A stretch of 64,000 bases of DNA from Nitzschia sp. DOCU1 (GCA_951394045.1 OX595992.1:2604001-2668000), one strand, 5' to 3'; shown: positions 22,047-34,716, counted from the stretch's first letter. Numbers and translations: made by a program. The notes: generated by a model not told the origin, from the sequence alone.

Positions 22047-22775
22047 ATGGCACCTCTTGAGCGTCACCCCCATCTACTTGCTACAACTTCACCTCGCGCG
22101 GTCTATGAATCGGATATTGACGATGGATTTACCCTAATTCATTCGACCCCTCTCGAACCCGAACTTACTAAGAAACCCACTGGGCTTCCCAAGAAATTGC
22201 GCTTCGCTGACTCTGTCGGTGTGCGATGGATCGAAGACAAGAAACAGTTCCCTGAGGAGCACAAGGCTCAAATCTGGTACAAGAAAAAGGACTTCAACCG
22301 GTTCAAGGAATCTTGCCGAAGGATCGTTGACTGGGTCGATAGCCGTAGTCAGTTTGCCTTCGGGCCCACTATGGACGAATCGGAAGACGATTTCTACTTT
22401 TGCTCTCGAGGACTAGAACGCTACACGAGCGAGGGAAACGCAAAGTTTGTTGAGCGAACCCTCTCCAAGGCTACCGACATGTATGTGCTGCGAGTAACTG
22501 GGGCTAGGCCCAATGAATTGGCCGAGTTGATGGCCATTCATTCCGCCCCATGTGTCTCGGAGGCTTTGGAACGAGCGGAGCAAGATGCCCTTGCCGCTCA
22601 AGAATATCAACGCAGGGGACGAGGCCGAAAAACTACAAACCACAATAACAAGCAGTCCAACAACAGTCTCCTACCAAAGGTGCGAGCCATTTGGGATCAA
22701 CGAGAGGAGTTCTTAGGCGTCGTGACAAGGAAGCCAGTCGATCGAGAACCTACTCGGTCGATGTGGTTTCATTGA
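22047..22775 (+). CDS. Hypothetical protein, diatom-type 'RGLE' family
   Basis: 242 aa, single exon, ATG in a strong context (CACCATGG). No signal peptide or membrane segment. Layout: an acidic/Pro N-terminus, LPKKLRFADSVGVRWIE, a charged helix WYKKKDFNRFKESCRRIVDW, then YFCSRGLERYTSEG and a long helical region rich in Glu/Arg ending near EYQRRGRGRK. Proteins with this W-x-K...FK...RGLE arrangement are, as I recall, repeatedly found in diatoms without assigned function. It is soluble and probably binds another protein or nucleic acid through the basic C-terminal patch; that last point is inference. Confidence 0.8.
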   Translation: MAPLERHPHLLATTSPRAVYESDIDDGFTLIHSTPLEPELTKKPTGLPKKLRFADSVGVRWIEDKKQFPEEHKAQIWYKKKDFNRFKESCRRIVDWVDSRSQFAFGPTMDESEDDFYFCSRGLERYTSEGNAKFVERTLSKATDMYVLRVTGARPNELAELMAIHSAPCVSEALERAEQDALAAQEYQRRGRGRKTTNHNNKQSNNSLLPKVRAIWDQREEFLGVVTRKPVDREPTRSMWFH

Positions 22776-22875
22776 TGCACTTTTTTAGATACAAATAGAT
22801 ACTAATAGAATAGAGTCAGAGAATCATAGAGATACTAAAAATCATCATTGCTCCCGCTTCTCCTACTAGACTCGT

Positions 22876-25800
22876 CTAGGGAATTTCTCGAGCCGCCAAA
22901 TCTACAGCGTTTGTCGAACTGTCTTGTTTCGACTCGTTTTCGTCGACCAGTCTAGGTTCGGGTTCGGTGTCGGCAAGCATGTTCCTTGTCTTCGTCTCCT
23001 TGGCCGCCCTTTTTTCTTCGACCTTTTGGGCGGCCTCTTTCGCCCTTTTCTTTTGCGCTAATTTCATGGCATCGACAGCATCGCCCCATGTTGGGATCAA
23101 ATCACCCACCAACGTCTGCCCGTGGGATCGGCGTTCAATAACAACAGGCAGCGGAGAGTGCACAGGCTTGGCGTAAGACTCGGCCCGTGGCACATCGGGA
23201 TAACGATATTCCTTGAGCCGGGGTACTTTAGTTACAAAGCGGCCAAACATGAAGCGCTTCATGGCCCGCGTTTTGATAAGCTCCTCCTTGGCTCTCAACA
23301 AGGCGTCTCGAGCCATGGTGTACGTCTGGAGTCGCTCTTCGACAAGCTTTTGGAACATGACCTCTTCATTTTCTCCCCCAGCAATTTGCTTTTGTACATA
23401 GTAGATGTCAAACAGCTTCATCCATGGACCCAAGAATACCCAGATGGCGATTCGAAGGGTCCATCGAATAACAAAACTCCAGGGAACCCAAATCAAAACC
23501 ACACCGATGAAAAGGCAGGCGTTGACAATGATAAAGGAGTAAATACTCTCGTTCCAGAGGACAATACTTGACACGACTCGAAGATACCTGCAAAGTCGGC
23601 CGAGCCTCCGCTGAATCGGCAACAAGGCCAGGGCCAGGATATTGAGGCTCGGAACACCACGCAACTTGGTGGCAATATCCTCAAGAAATGCTTCAGCCGC
23701 CGAGTTGCGTTCTTCGGAAAAGAGAGCTTCGATCTTTGCCGCTCGCTCTTGAGCTTCACGGGCTCTCGCCACTTCGTTTTCTTGGTTTTCTTTTCGTTCC
23801 TTCTCGTATTCTCGAATTGCCGCTTCGTTTTCGTGAGCGTCGATAACGACAGGGGGTGCCTTATTGGCCAAGACAGCGTGCCACAACTGCATGTAGGTGA
23901 GTGTTTCATGCCACGGGGATGGGTGTCGTTGGCGCATTTCGTTGGTCGCCAATAGCAGCCACGCGATTGAGAAGAGAAAGTACGAGGGCGCCAAATTGAA
24001 GTTATCAATCAACGTAATCCCCATCAAAAACGCAACAGTGGAGTGTAGGGGGAGAAGAATCTTGTACTTTCCAATCGTGACTTCTTTGTGACCTCGCCAC
24101 AACAAAATGGTAATGGCAGCTCGTCTCATGTAGTGAAGAACAATGAGATATTGTTCCAACTCGGTCCGATACGCCGTGATGTGGTCCATATCAAAGCGAT
24201 CCAAGTTTTCTTCGCCGTGAACGACAAAATAAGAGGTCTTGAAAGCAGCTTTTTGTGGCAAGTTGATGTAGTTCAAGGGAGGCAAATCCAAAGATCCCTT
24301 GACAAAGTCTCTGTAGCTATCGTATTCCAAACGCACTCGAACCGTCAACGTGCCAAACGCAGCTCGCTCGTTTTGCAAGACAGAACGATACAAATCGTAG
24401 GTCAAGACGTATTCAGTATCACGCCGAAAGTTGGTAATATCGATACTGATGCGTCCTACGGTATCGTGGGAGTTGAACGCGACGCTCGTTTCCGAATCGT
24501 AGTCAAACACGCCAATCAAGATTTGAGAACTTGGATGTGTCATCCGAAATAGAAAGCCACGTTGACACCAAGGCATCCAACGGGGTTTGAGCGTATCGTT
24601 GATGACATCCGTGTTAACAATAGCGTCCTCGTAAATGATACAGCAGAACGCATCCGTTTTGCCGTCAACTTTGGCGTCCAGATTGGGCAACCCTTCACAT
24701 TTCAAAACCTCCAAGTACAGCTTTCCTAGACTCCCCGTACCGGCCTCGATCCACTTGTGCGTCGGCTTCATGGTTTCAGATAGCAAGTCTTCATTTGACA
24801 TCCACTTGGTCTCTTGCTCGGGGCGGGCTGGATCGGGATGGGGCTTGACACGGTACTAGTAGAGGTGGAAATTGTAGATTGGTCAGACATGAAACATGCC
24901 CATGATGAAGCCTTTTGAAGTTGCCACATTCTTACCTTTCGAACGCCATCTACTACTTTGGATTCTCGTTTCAGGAGTTTGACACGCTCCCTCTGTGGAC
25001 CCACAAAGGTTTCGCTGGCATAGACTCCCAACGATTTGCGTTTTTGTACATCAGATACTTTTTTCATAAAGCGCCGATCCTCCTTGGTAGCGGGCCGAGC
25101 TCGGATATAGAGTGTCGGTGGAAAGACCGCCTTCCCTCCACTTGCTTTGTGGCGGCCACTAGGTTTCGGCTTGTGGTAGTACTTGTGCGCTTTTAACAGA
25201 TTCAAAGGCAACGCGAGACGTTCCTCGCCCGTCAATTGTAATAATGTTGACTGAGGCACGGATACACTTCCCAGCATTTCATTTGCCGTCAATGCATCGT
25301 GTTCTTTCAAGGCAAAGGTCAAACCCGCTGCTGGCTGAAAGAATTCTTGAGCACTCATGGACAATAGACACAAACATCCAGTATCAATCGTCCAAATGGG
25401 ATTCAACGTCTTCGGAATGTGTGACGTTCGATGTATTTCCTCGTGGCCCAAGTATACAATCACATAAGGATCGGAAGATTGTTTCATTCGATCGGCAATG
25501 GGTAAATCGGTGGCACCGACAATTTCAATCAAGAGTTGAATTTCGGATTGCGCCGTCAAGTCCATACAACTTTTATGAGTATCCATCAAGAGTTGAGATG
25601 CCCACCGTATTCTTTCATCCGTCAACCGCTTGGTTTCTTGAAAGGCTTTTAATCGAAATTGAGCGCGTTCCTTGACTAGAGCTTTGAGTTGCTGTAGTTC
25701 GGTCCAAAATTGATTGGCTAATAAAAGAATAGAGTAGTAGAATCAGCAAACCACGTGGATACATGATGCGAATCATTCCTATGCACTCGGCGACTGCTCT

Positions 25801-26498
25801 AATAGTAATAACTCACCTTGTTCATCATTTTCAAAATGAATTTCACGTCGTTCCTTATTGGCCCCTAAACCCATGGTAGCTTGAAACACATTTTTGTTGC
25901 GTCCCATCAATTCTTCATCGAGTATTTCATCGACTCCGTATTTACGATATTCCACCCACCCTGACGCCTCCTTCTGATCGTCGTCTTGACGCCTTTTCTT
26001 CTTGCCGTCCTCGTCATCGCTTTCACTATCTGTACTATCCTCGGGATCTCGAGAAAAGCCCCATACTTTGCGTGGTTTCAAGATTCTAATCACAATACGA
26101 TCATCGTCCATTAATTCCTTGGATAACTGAATCGCCTGCGACATAGTTTCGGTTTCTCGTTTCATCATGCGTCGACGATTCTCTGTAGAAATGATTTTAT
26201 TCTTCTCGTCATCCTCATTTGTTTGGCCAGTACTCCAATCCGACATGACGACAGGTCCATGAATTTCAATAGCGAGACGACGTCGTTTAATCTTGGGGCG
26301 CAACAGTCTACCCCCCAAACTAAAGGTTCCCTTGACAGTGGGCACTAATGCGCCGCCCACCATGGCCTTGGAAGCAGGTGGACAATCCACCTCCCAGGTT
26401 CGATTCAATCGCATGGTCGTTGTCATGGGTTTTGCAGCAACGGAAGTGACATGACTGCTGCGTGGGACTGTCGTCGTGGCAGTCTTGGTTAGTGGCAT
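22876..26498 (-). CDS. Multiple C2-domain transmembrane protein (MCTP/synaptotagmin-like)
   Basis: Exons 26498-25817, 25717-24936 and 24855-22876 (GT-AG introns, frame preserved: DEQ-ANQFW and VRK-YRVKP) give 1,147 aa. The N-terminal 225 residues are charged and probably disordered. C2 domain 1 lies near 285-390 (LLIEIVGATDLPIADRMKQS, then SDPYVIVYLG). C2 domain 2 lies near 530-650 (LYLEVLKCEGLPNLDAKVDG, then the calcium-loop-like IGVFDYDSE). Hydrophobic pairs follow near 740-800 and 925-980, the second ending LGPWMKLFDIYYV, an arrangement like the reticulon-like end of MCTPs. A basic and Lys/Glu-rich tail follows. It probably tethers ER to another membrane in a calcium- and lipid-dependent way. 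The ATG at 26498 is the first in frame. Confidence 0.88.
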
Positions 26499-27612
26499 GT
26501 TCTCCAAAATGAGAGCAACAAGTCCCGAAACGCCCTTGCTGCTGCTGCTTCTTCTTTTCCAGCTCTTGCGACTAGCCCGCTTTAATAGTAGCTAGCTATA
26601 TTGTCATGGAGATGTCAACGATAATGATAATGTTGATGCTACTGCTGTTCCTTGTGGAATTCGACACATTCCCAGCGCACAGCGTCGCTGACATGTTGTT
26701 GAGAAACGCGATGCCCCTTTCTTTTCGTGGATGACATGATGATGCGGCGGTGGGTGGATCTTTCTGGATACGCACTTTTGAGTCATGGATCATTTGGGAC
26801 TTTGCTAGCCCGCGAAGTGGTCGGTTCGGTCGATCGGATGGAACCGGTCGGGTCGGTCTGGCCTTTGATCGGAAAAGAACTACAGGACCTTTTGCATGCC
26901 CCGTGTTCGATGGCATCCCACTGTGGCGGCTGCTCTCAAACGAAGGACGACAATACGAAGCCATTTCGCTGATCTCACAACGGCTACTCCTCCCAAGGAG
27001 GACGACTAGTATGGTCCTCATCATGTCGACCACATCAACAACAACAAGAACGACACGACTCCTCGTGCTTGGTATATTTGATGTCATACTAGCTACTACT
27101 AGAACACTCGTAGCTGTGGCGAGGAGCGTTGGCTGTTGCTGGTAGTAGCACTATTCTTTGTTACTTTTACTGCAACGGGGGCACGCATTAGCAATAGTAC
27201 AAGAAAAGCTACCATTCAGTTACCAGTAGTTACACTCCCTCTGTGGTGGAGCAAAAGTCATTCTTGCGCCTACTTTTTGTCTCAAAGCAGCAGTTGAGCC
27301 CACCTCGGGATATCGGTTCTCATCATGTTGATGATGGCACTAGCCCAAGAAGAATACTTTGACTCGGAGGAGCTCCAAAAAGCTTGTACGCACAGGCCTC
27401 TTCGGCACCATCTTCCATCACAAATGTTGTGGTTTGTTGTGGTTTCCATGGTGGTCATTGCAGTATCCAGTGTATTGGTTCGCTGTTAACTGACATCAGC
27501 ACATAAATAGTAAAACAAAACCTTTCCAGCATCATGCGGCGTTGGCAGTAGTGACAGCACATGATGATGGTGAGCCTGTCTCGCTCCATCTAGCTCGCAA
27601 CGCCACCCTATT
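26499..27612. other. Intergenic region, no supportable gene
   Basis: Overlapping short frames on both strands (26596-27145) show no motif and are simple-sequence rich (ATG/ACA repeats). It includes the promoter side of the C2-domain gene. Confidence 0.4.
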
Positions 27613-28544
27613 CTATTCTAGACCGACTGTTATTGCCGTTGCGGTTGTGCAAAGATACCGTAGCTCGTTTGTTCTTGCTTTGCTCGTTGACTTGTTGTAG
27701 CTTCTTCTTTTTTCTCTCGGAACTTCTTCCACCATGACTTTGCGTGTCATGGCGATTCCGCGAAGCAACATTTTCTTCAAGCGTTTGGTTTTGTCCATGT
27801 CACATAATTCTTCAAAACATCCCTTGTATAAATGATACGCTCTGAAATCCAAGAGTTCGTTTTCTTCCTTGGCTGCCAAGTCTGGATCCATGCTGGCCCA
27901 AAGACGATCCAAATTCATGGAATCTTCCCCTGTCCTCTTGGGGCCAGCTCGTCGACTAGTAGCACGCACACCCGCGACATTATTACTGTCGTCATCTTCC
28001 TTTGTTTTCGAAGTTGTTATTTCCCTTTGGAAATCTATAATCTACAAGAAATTTGCGTCCACACCAGCGGATCCTTCAAATTTTTGAGCGCCTGAACTTT
28101 ATCGTCCCCCAAGGCAATGGAATCAAGATTCAACAAGCGTTAGGCAATCGATTTCGCTTTCTTGTCCACCATTTCGCCGGTAATTCAGATTCTAGAGCTA
28201 TCTTCCCTTTGGGAATTCTCCTTCAGAAACTGCAACAGTTGTTCCTTGACTTTTTGCAAAGGATCCAAAGTCTAATTTCGCATTTTGGCTTGACGCACCT
28301 CCGATTCTCCAATTTCCAAAATCTTGTGTTTGTTCAATATCAATCGACTTAAGGTACGCTTTGAAAGTCCTGGATTTTCTTTTAGCAGTCGTTGTTTGGT
28401 GGGACCACTGGGTTGCAGAAATCGCGACACCAAGCGATTCCGCGTCTGGTTGTCAAAAGTGGTTACGTCCTCTTTCGCAATAGGAGAGTCGGAACGAATT
28501 CGAGGCTTTTTCTCAACTCGAAACTTTTTCGTCATAGGAGGCAT
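27613..28544 (-). pseudogene. Relic protein gene with five stops in a single preserved frame
   Basis: From the ATG at 28544 one frame encodes a basic helical protein (NRLVSRFLQPSGPTKQRLL; LSKRTLSRLILNKHKILEIG). It meets TAG at 28274, yet protein-like sequence continues in the same frame (PLQKVKEQLLQFLKENSQRE), with further stops TGA 28187, TAA 28142, TAG 28037 and TAA 28019. After 28019 the coding signal shifts frame (EDSMNLDRLWASMDPDLAAK, LRGIAMTRKVM) and ends at 27613. No GT-AG introns of normal length remove the stops. It looks like a gene recently inactivated mainly by substitutions. No family recognised. Confidence 0.55.
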
Positions 28545-29105
28545 GGCGAGTGCAAGGTAAGGGGTCGATCGACGATGATCATGATCAAACGTTTGCAAAG
28601 GAGAGGACGGTCCATTGCTGTCATCCAATAGAAACAACACAGAACATACGTAGATGCGTCCTTTTATGTGGCGAAAACATGAGGAGCGCGACAGGTAATG
28701 AATAATATGCAATCATTCATTATCGTATAAAATTATTAATATGATACTTAGGTTCTTCCTTCGCGCGGACAGCCGAATTCAGCGATTGCGTGTGACAAAG
28801 GCTTAATTAACCATTTTATCATTCTTACCAAATGACCTGCCGGCTCGTTTACGGTGCGTTATCCGGCGATTCACTGAATCGCTCCCTCCTCCCTCCAATC
28901 CCGAACTATCGTTCGCAGGTCGCCCATTGACTGCACTGATCCTTGATTGGCGATCGATCAAATAATACTCGCCGCTTCCAATCACCAGCAAGTGCCGAAA
29001 GGGATCCACACGAAAAGCTCTGTCCCTGATTGCGTGACACATTCAAAGTTTGATGGATGCTGAGCGCGAGATTTGTTGGTGTCTGCTTTGATCGCATTCA
29101 CGACC
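28545..29105. other. Intergenic region, no gene seen
   Basis: Divergent spacer between the relic gene and the plus-strand gene at 29106; an AT-rich stretch near 28700-28745. No motif assigned. Confidence 0.4.
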
Positions 29106-30119
29106 ATGGGGATTTTCAAGAGTCGTTCGAACGAAAAGCGGGACAATTACTTTTGGTTCGGTGGTAACGCCAATGCTGCTGACATTGAAATGAAGCGAAG
29201 TGACAACAACAAAGCCAGCCACACAAGAGGAAGAACCAATCCCCTGGAACCAATACACGAGCACGGAACGAATAGCACGGATTCGGAAACTGATCCTACC
29301 ACTTCAACAGATTCTGATACAAGCCATGAACGTCGTCATCGTAAGAATGATCGATCTAAAGGACGCGGTCGCCAGACGATTGATGACACCGTGGATTCTT
29401 CCTCTTCGGAACCTGAGCCAATCCTCAAGAACCACAAGCCCAAGAATTCCTCTGCAAACCAAAGCTCTGCTAAAAGTCGAAACACGAGGAGTAAACGTCG
29501 ATCAAAGCGGGCAAGCAATTCCTTTACTAGCCCGTTTCCATCGGCGCTTGCAGAAATGATGCCTTATGGAGCCAATCATCACGACCGCATGACATTTGCT
29601 TCGCAAGCTGACCCCTTTATGCGTCCTGTTGTCAATCCATTTGCAAACAAAGGAGAAATCTATCTCTGCCATGACATGGCAACCGTTGCCGATGCTATGA
29701 AACTCGATTTGAACACACAAGTCATGTTGGCGTATTATGATGCCAAGTCCTTGGAAGATTTCTGCCTCATGGCGGAATCGGACCTTCAAGATCTCATCAG
29801 CACAGCCAGTGCTATGCGACGTGCTATCCCACCGCTTCAGATTCGAAAGATTGAAGTCCTTCGAGAGTGGGTCAAAGAAGTTTCGACACCTCAAGACGAG
29901 TCTCGATTGCCAGCATGGATCCGTCTATCGCAATCCAAAAAGGCCAGGAAACGTGCTAGCAACAAGTTGATTCCCGAGGATTGGAAGGACCAATTCAAGC
30001 GGGATCTGCCAAAGCTTAAGCACAGCCTACGAATGAAGGGCAACAGTCTCTCGGCCTTTGCGATTACTAAATACATTCCGTCCTTCCAAAGTATATCTAT
30101 GTGTGGACTCGTGGAATAG
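29106..30119 (+). CDS. Hypothetical basic protein with a conserved-looking helical core
   Basis: 337 aa from the ATG at 29106 (context CGACCATGG). The first 150 residues are disordered, full of Ser/Thr/Asp (TDSETDPTTSTDSDTS) and Arg/Lys clusters (RSKRRSKRA) that could act as nuclear localisation signals. The C-terminal half is folded-looking and helical: MKLDLNTQVMLAYYDAKSLE, then DFCLMAESDLQDLI and PPLQIRKIEVLREWVKEVS, a SAM-like spacing without clear identity, followed by PEDWKDQFKRDLPKLKHSLR. No membrane segment. A nuclear adaptor is possible; function unknown. Confidence 0.75.
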   Translation: MGIFKSRSNEKRDNYFWFGGNANAADIEMKRSDNNKASHTRGRTNPLEPIHEHGTNSTDSETDPTTSTDSDTSHERRHRKNDRSKGRGRQTIDDTVDSSSSEPEPILKNHKPKNSSANQSSAKSRNTRSKRRSKRASNSFTSPFPSALAEMMPYGANHHDRMTFASQADPFMRPVVNPFANKGEIYLCHDMATVADAMKLDLNTQVMLAYYDAKSLEDFCLMAESDLQDLISTASAMRRAIPPLQIRKIEVLREWVKEVSTPQDESRLPAWIRLSQSKKARKRASNKLIPEDWKDQFKRDLPKLKHSLRMKGNSLSAFAITKYIPSFQSISMCGLVE

Positions 30120-30662
30120 AATATATTCGGTGCAGGACAAATCGTATGGGGACGTGGTGGTGATGGCTTTGGGCCAGGGACGACCATCATGAAGGCCACG
30201 AACTAAGCAAAGCAGTAGAGACGTAAAATCTACTACTCGACCAGTGGGGGGTATTGACATTGATATTATAATATATGTTTTCAGAGTAACATCTAGCTGC
30301 ATCATCATAACAGCTCGTATTCTTTGTAATAGCTGTAGTCGGTCAGCCCAGCCAGGACATAGAGACGTTATCAATAAAGCGATCCAGCGAAGCATCGCCG
30401 CAAATTATAGATACTAGGAGCTACCGCATTCGCGGAGCGAGGAATAGCATGTACCATCCCAGCATGCGCTGCCGAATGGTTGTGGTCCACCAGTATTTGT
30501 ATTGTGCTGTGTTTCGGCAGGATCATCATCCTACTCCTCTAGTGGGCAGCACTGAACCCTCCTCCTCAATAATGTAAAACGAGGATGATGGTGGCCGTTT
30601 CATCAGAGTAATACTACTATCTTTTGTCGGGGTTCCGACGAAAGCTTGAATCAGGATGGGCC
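30120..30662. other. Intergenic region, no gene seen
   Basis: Convergent 3' ends of the gene at 29106-30119 and the DUF6824 gene. AT-rich stretch at 30255-30280, and several CTACTA/TAGTAG words. Confidence 0.4.
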
Positions 30663-32824
30663 TCACATGTTGTTCTTCGTTCCATCATTGAATCCTCCAC
30701 GATAGTGAGACAGCAACAGATGCGCAAACAGATCCTGCTGTTGTTGTTGTTGTTGTTGTTGATGCTGCTGAATAGCATTACTTTCGTCTCCCAAATGGAA
30801 GGAATCTCCCCCCTGCAGTAATCCGGCGGTTCGTCGGGAGACGTCGTATTGATAATGCTGTACTGGTCTGTTTTCTTGCTCCGCGTGCTGGACAAACAAT
30901 GATGGCAGGGGGTTTGGATTCAAGTCATCGTCTGACCACATTACCATACTGCTGGTGGACTGCTGGGGCGCCAAGAACCGTTGCTCACGAGGAGGAGAAG
31001 AAGATGTTCTCGTCGCCGGCGCAAGTATGCTGGTGGTGGAAACAGTAGGAGTACCAGACACCAGAAGAACTGCAGCGTCGGTAGTAAGACGAGCAGTAGA
31101 ATCTGTCATCATGCCTAGTTCTTCTTGTTGCCGCCTTCTTGGGACGATGCCAGTAACCGCCGAAGACGACGAAAATGAATTGTTTCTTCTCTCTCCGGAT
31201 AGACTACCGGCGGTCGTAGTAATAGTAGTGGTGCCACCAACGCGCCCCCAAGAATGGTGATTTCCCCCCGCACCAGCAGCAGCACCATCTGCTGACGAAT
31301 AAGCAGCCAAACGATCATGCTCAACTAGATTCGAAAAGTCTTGGAAGGCGAATAGACCCCCGCCGGCGCCTCCCACTGTTCTTGTCGCGAAGTCAGCATC
31401 ATTCTTCTGGCTCACAAAAAACGACGCAATCGAGTTCTGAAAGTTTTGAGGCGGCGGTGCCATCACGAGGAGTGAGGACATGATCGCAGAGGAGGACTGC
31501 TGAAGTGTTCCCTGCTGCTCACCCCTAGGAGACTTGGAACAAAAAGAAGACTTCCGCCGCATCTTCTTTGGTGGCAAGCTACGAGAGTCGTGGTGTTGTT
31601 GGCGTCGGTTGTTCCCATCACCATCATGGACCCCTCCTCCTCCTGGTGGTGCTTCTGGGGTTGGAATCACCATCTTGGTGATCTTCTTGTTGCTAGTACT
31701 AGTTGTACTGTTGCACAGCAAAAGGCCGTCTCTCAAAGCCTGCCCGACCTTATCACGAGCCAGCTTGTCGCCTACGTCGAACCACCTTGACGTCAGGAGG
31801 TCCTTTGGTATGAAGCAAGAAGAAGAACAAGCAGTAGTGAGAATAAAATTCCACAAAGCAAGAATGAGGCAAAGGTGGACAGGACGACTGGAATCATCAA
31901 CAACAATCCCGAACCGTCTACTAAACTCCTTGTCATTGACTTTGTTCACAAATACTAATATGTACAACGGCAGGTGATGGTGGTGCCTTTAAAACATACC
32001 TTCTTCACGAAGCCTCCTCCCTGCCCATTAGAGTTCGAACGGATCAACCCAACAATCTCCGATACGACTTTTGACTTGTCTAGTTTTGAAGATGCCCTGC
32101 TATACCTGTCCAAGTAGCTCTCGACCAGCAAACGAAATCGTTTATTTCCGACTGTGCGTGATGAGGACGTGAAAGAAGAAAACCGACGAATCAGGAGAAA
32201 AAACGTATAAAGAACGCGAAGGCCGCCCCGATAATGGCGGAGAGCAGAAACAATATAAAACTTCATCGTCTTGCTGCTGTTCTTACCGTGGTCGTAATTC
32301 TCGCGTCCTCGCTGGCATATGACGTCCCAGCTGCCCGGCCGGAAAGACTCTGGCAAAAATCTTACAGAAGCGAGAGCAGTAGGAGCAGTATCATGATCGT
32401 GGTCTCCTGATAGTACTACTATTACGGGGGATTCTCGAGACGAGGATGATGAACAACGGTGGTCGTGCTGTTCGATTCCTTCTCGCTGTTTCGCCGTACT
32501 AGTAGTCATAACTTGTTTTTCAGTAGAAAAAGCCGAGGAGTAGGATGAGCCACGAGCCATGATCGACCATGCAACTCCTGCTCCTCCACCACCATCGTCA
32601 TGGTCTGCTGACGCCGGAGTCAAACCAGGAGGGGGTGCTGCAACTATTGATTGAGGAGGAGCAGTATTGTTGTGGTTGCTGCATGTGGAAAAGGAGGAGG
32701 ACGAGGTGGGTCCGCCAATAACCATCCTCGCTGTTATGTTGTCATTCTTTTCCCTCCCCGCATCAGCAGGTGCTGGTTGTTCTTTGGGGGCAGCGCCACC
32801 GCCATCCTGCTGGTGCCCAAACAT
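30663..32824 (-). CDS. DUF6824 protein with polyglutamine tract (gene 1)
   Basis: Exons 32824-32287, 32151-32000 and 31802-30663 give 609 aa. The three exons join into one DUF6824 domain (about residues 165-260): SWDVICQRGRENYDH / VGNKRFRLLVESYLDRYS, then KSKVVSEIVGLIRS and GGGFVKK / DLLTSRWFDVGDKLARDKVG followed by QALRDG. The rest is disordered Ser/Pro/Gln-rich sequence, with a nine-Gln run and QHQQ near residue 580. The domain is common in diatoms; its role is not established. Its helical, basic look and the activation-domain-like flanks would fit a nuclear regulator, which is inference. A second gene with the same intron design lies 2.2 kb downstream on the same strand (35047-36308). Confidence 0.88.
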
Positions 32825-34383
32825 TGACTTCTTGTTCGCTCACAAGCCCACCACCAGGAAGAAAGAAGAAACGGAGGAGTCAGGAACCGCGCCTTCTTGC
32901 AGTTCCGGCGCTTCCACCTTATGTTTTTGAGCTAGGCGTGGGGACTGAAAAGTTATATTTGCGACGGACCCCGGCGGCGGCGAGAGGAGACCGCGACTCT
33001 GCTGATGAAATCGTCCGAAGAAGGAGGAGGAGGGAGGACGAGAGGAGGAAGAAGAAGAAGAAAAAAAAATAGAAGTAGAACAAGAAGAACGAGGACTTCT
33101 TCTTCCTGTTACTATTGTTGCTTCAGCACGAGCAGCAGGCAAGAGCGATAGGCATTGTGCAGAGCATTTCTTCTAAAGTTGTTGTTGTTGTGCTTTGTAC
33201 CACCAGCATGAAAAGTGAAGTGACACGACGAGAGCTCCGAAAGGAGTGGTGCTGACGTTCCAAGTGGTGGTTGAGTGGGCCCATATGATAGTGCAGAAAG
33301 AGAATAGTGGTGTTCTTTAACATGCGGGTGCGTACTTATCGCTGTCAAATCACCTGTTGTCAAACTGTGAAATGCCCTTTTAAAGACTTTTTGTACACAA
33401 CTGTAATTAGTGCTCGACTTTTCCTTACCAGGTAGAGGCTTATGTGTACCGAGAATAAAAACTGGTGAAAGTGAATAGGTCCCGCGCAAACAAAAGTTCG
33501 GGAAGGACGACAAAGGTAGAAAATATCCAGGAGACTACCGGTATGTTCTGGAATCCCAAAGACAAAGGACCTCATTGGGTTTTTAATTCCAAGTCCAGCT
33601 ATCATCGTGACAATTGTGCCCTGTTGCACTTTTTATTATTTTGTTGATTTCTGTTTAAATGAACCGGAAACGATGCGACAAAGTGGGTGGAAACCCGATA
33701 AAGTAGGACTCAAATCAATGATGACCAATACGACCAAGGCATCAACGCCAACATACAGTGCTTCATCTGCAGTCTCCTTTCTCGATGGGGAGCATGGGTG
33801 TGTCACCCCCCCGGCCATTCTACTGCTGCCGTTGACGTATCTCCCTTGACACGGAAGGTCTGCGTGTTGGATTGCCCGCAATTCAGGGGTTACCGGCGGG
33901 AGGAGAGCATGGTTATATTCGAATTCAGCACGGTGCTGGTGGCGAAACGATTCCTGGAATCTGCGCAAGAATTGCTAGGGTCCTAGCGAGGGATTATTAC
34001 GAGGACGTGCTTTGTTTTCGCCTTGGTCCAGGGTTGCTGTTCGGGATGCTATTGCTGTCGCCCAGAAATAATAACGAGATCGACGAAATGCACCTTTGAC
34101 TATGAATAGTACTTGGAAGAACCGTGGCGATTTGTGTTGCGATTTTATATTGATGGCCCTGACTGTGTCGGTGGCTCGTGTCTGGGCTCGGCCGCGGAAA
34201 CGGCTCCAATCCCTTCTAGGGCAAAGACAACAAATGCAAGAACAGCACCAACAAGAAGCAAAAGGTGGTGGCGCGAATTCAATTCATTCTCAAGGTCATC
34301 CGTGGTTACCCCCTGCCGATCAAATCCGCTAGCACGAGCATGGTTCATACGACAAAGAAGATGAAGATTATGATAGGATACCA
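32825..34383. other. Upstream region of DUF6824 gene 1 plus possible degraded coding sequence
   Basis: A polypurine (AAG/AGG) tract spans about 33013-33068, just upstream of the gene. Between 33680 and 34370 the plus strand shows protein-like pieces in changing frames (EHGYIRIQHGAGGETIPGIC; RGDLCCDFILMALTVSVARV), which may be a decayed gene. I could not identify a family or a splice model. Confidence 0.3.
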
Positions 34384-34716
34384 ATGTCGAGGAACATCAT
34401 GGTGCTAGTCGTGGTTCTCTATCTCTTTCCAGAGTTGCGTGCCATTTTGGAAGATGATTTAGAGAAGTCGGCTGCGAACGCACCGACGTGCTCGGGGGCA
34501 CTGCAACCATGCCCCGACAATCCTGAAATCATTGTGGATTGCTCCAAGGTGCCACCAGCAAAAGAAAGGCGGGCATTAGAGGATGACCCAGAAGATGAAT
34601 TAGGAGAAATTTGTTGCAATGCCTACGCACATCTTAAATGGCGACACCAACGCCATCGGCCTTCAACGAAGAATCGTACTAGCAATGAAACAAGCTGGTT
34701 CTTCATGCTGAAGTAA
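34384..34716 (+). CDS. Possible small secreted protein
   Basis: 110 aa. The ATG at 34384 is followed by a signal-peptide-like segment (IMVLVVVLYLFPELRA, residues 5-20). The mature part is acidic with paired Cys (APTCSGALQPCPDNPE; VDCSK; EICCNAY). It could instead be the last exon of the degraded sequence upstream. No family recognised. Confidence 0.35.
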   Translation: MSRNIMVLVVVLYLFPELRAILEDDLEKSAANAPTCSGALQPCPDNPEIIVDCSKVPPAKERRALEDDPEDELGEICCNAYAHLKWRHQRHRPSTKNRTSNETSWFFMLK

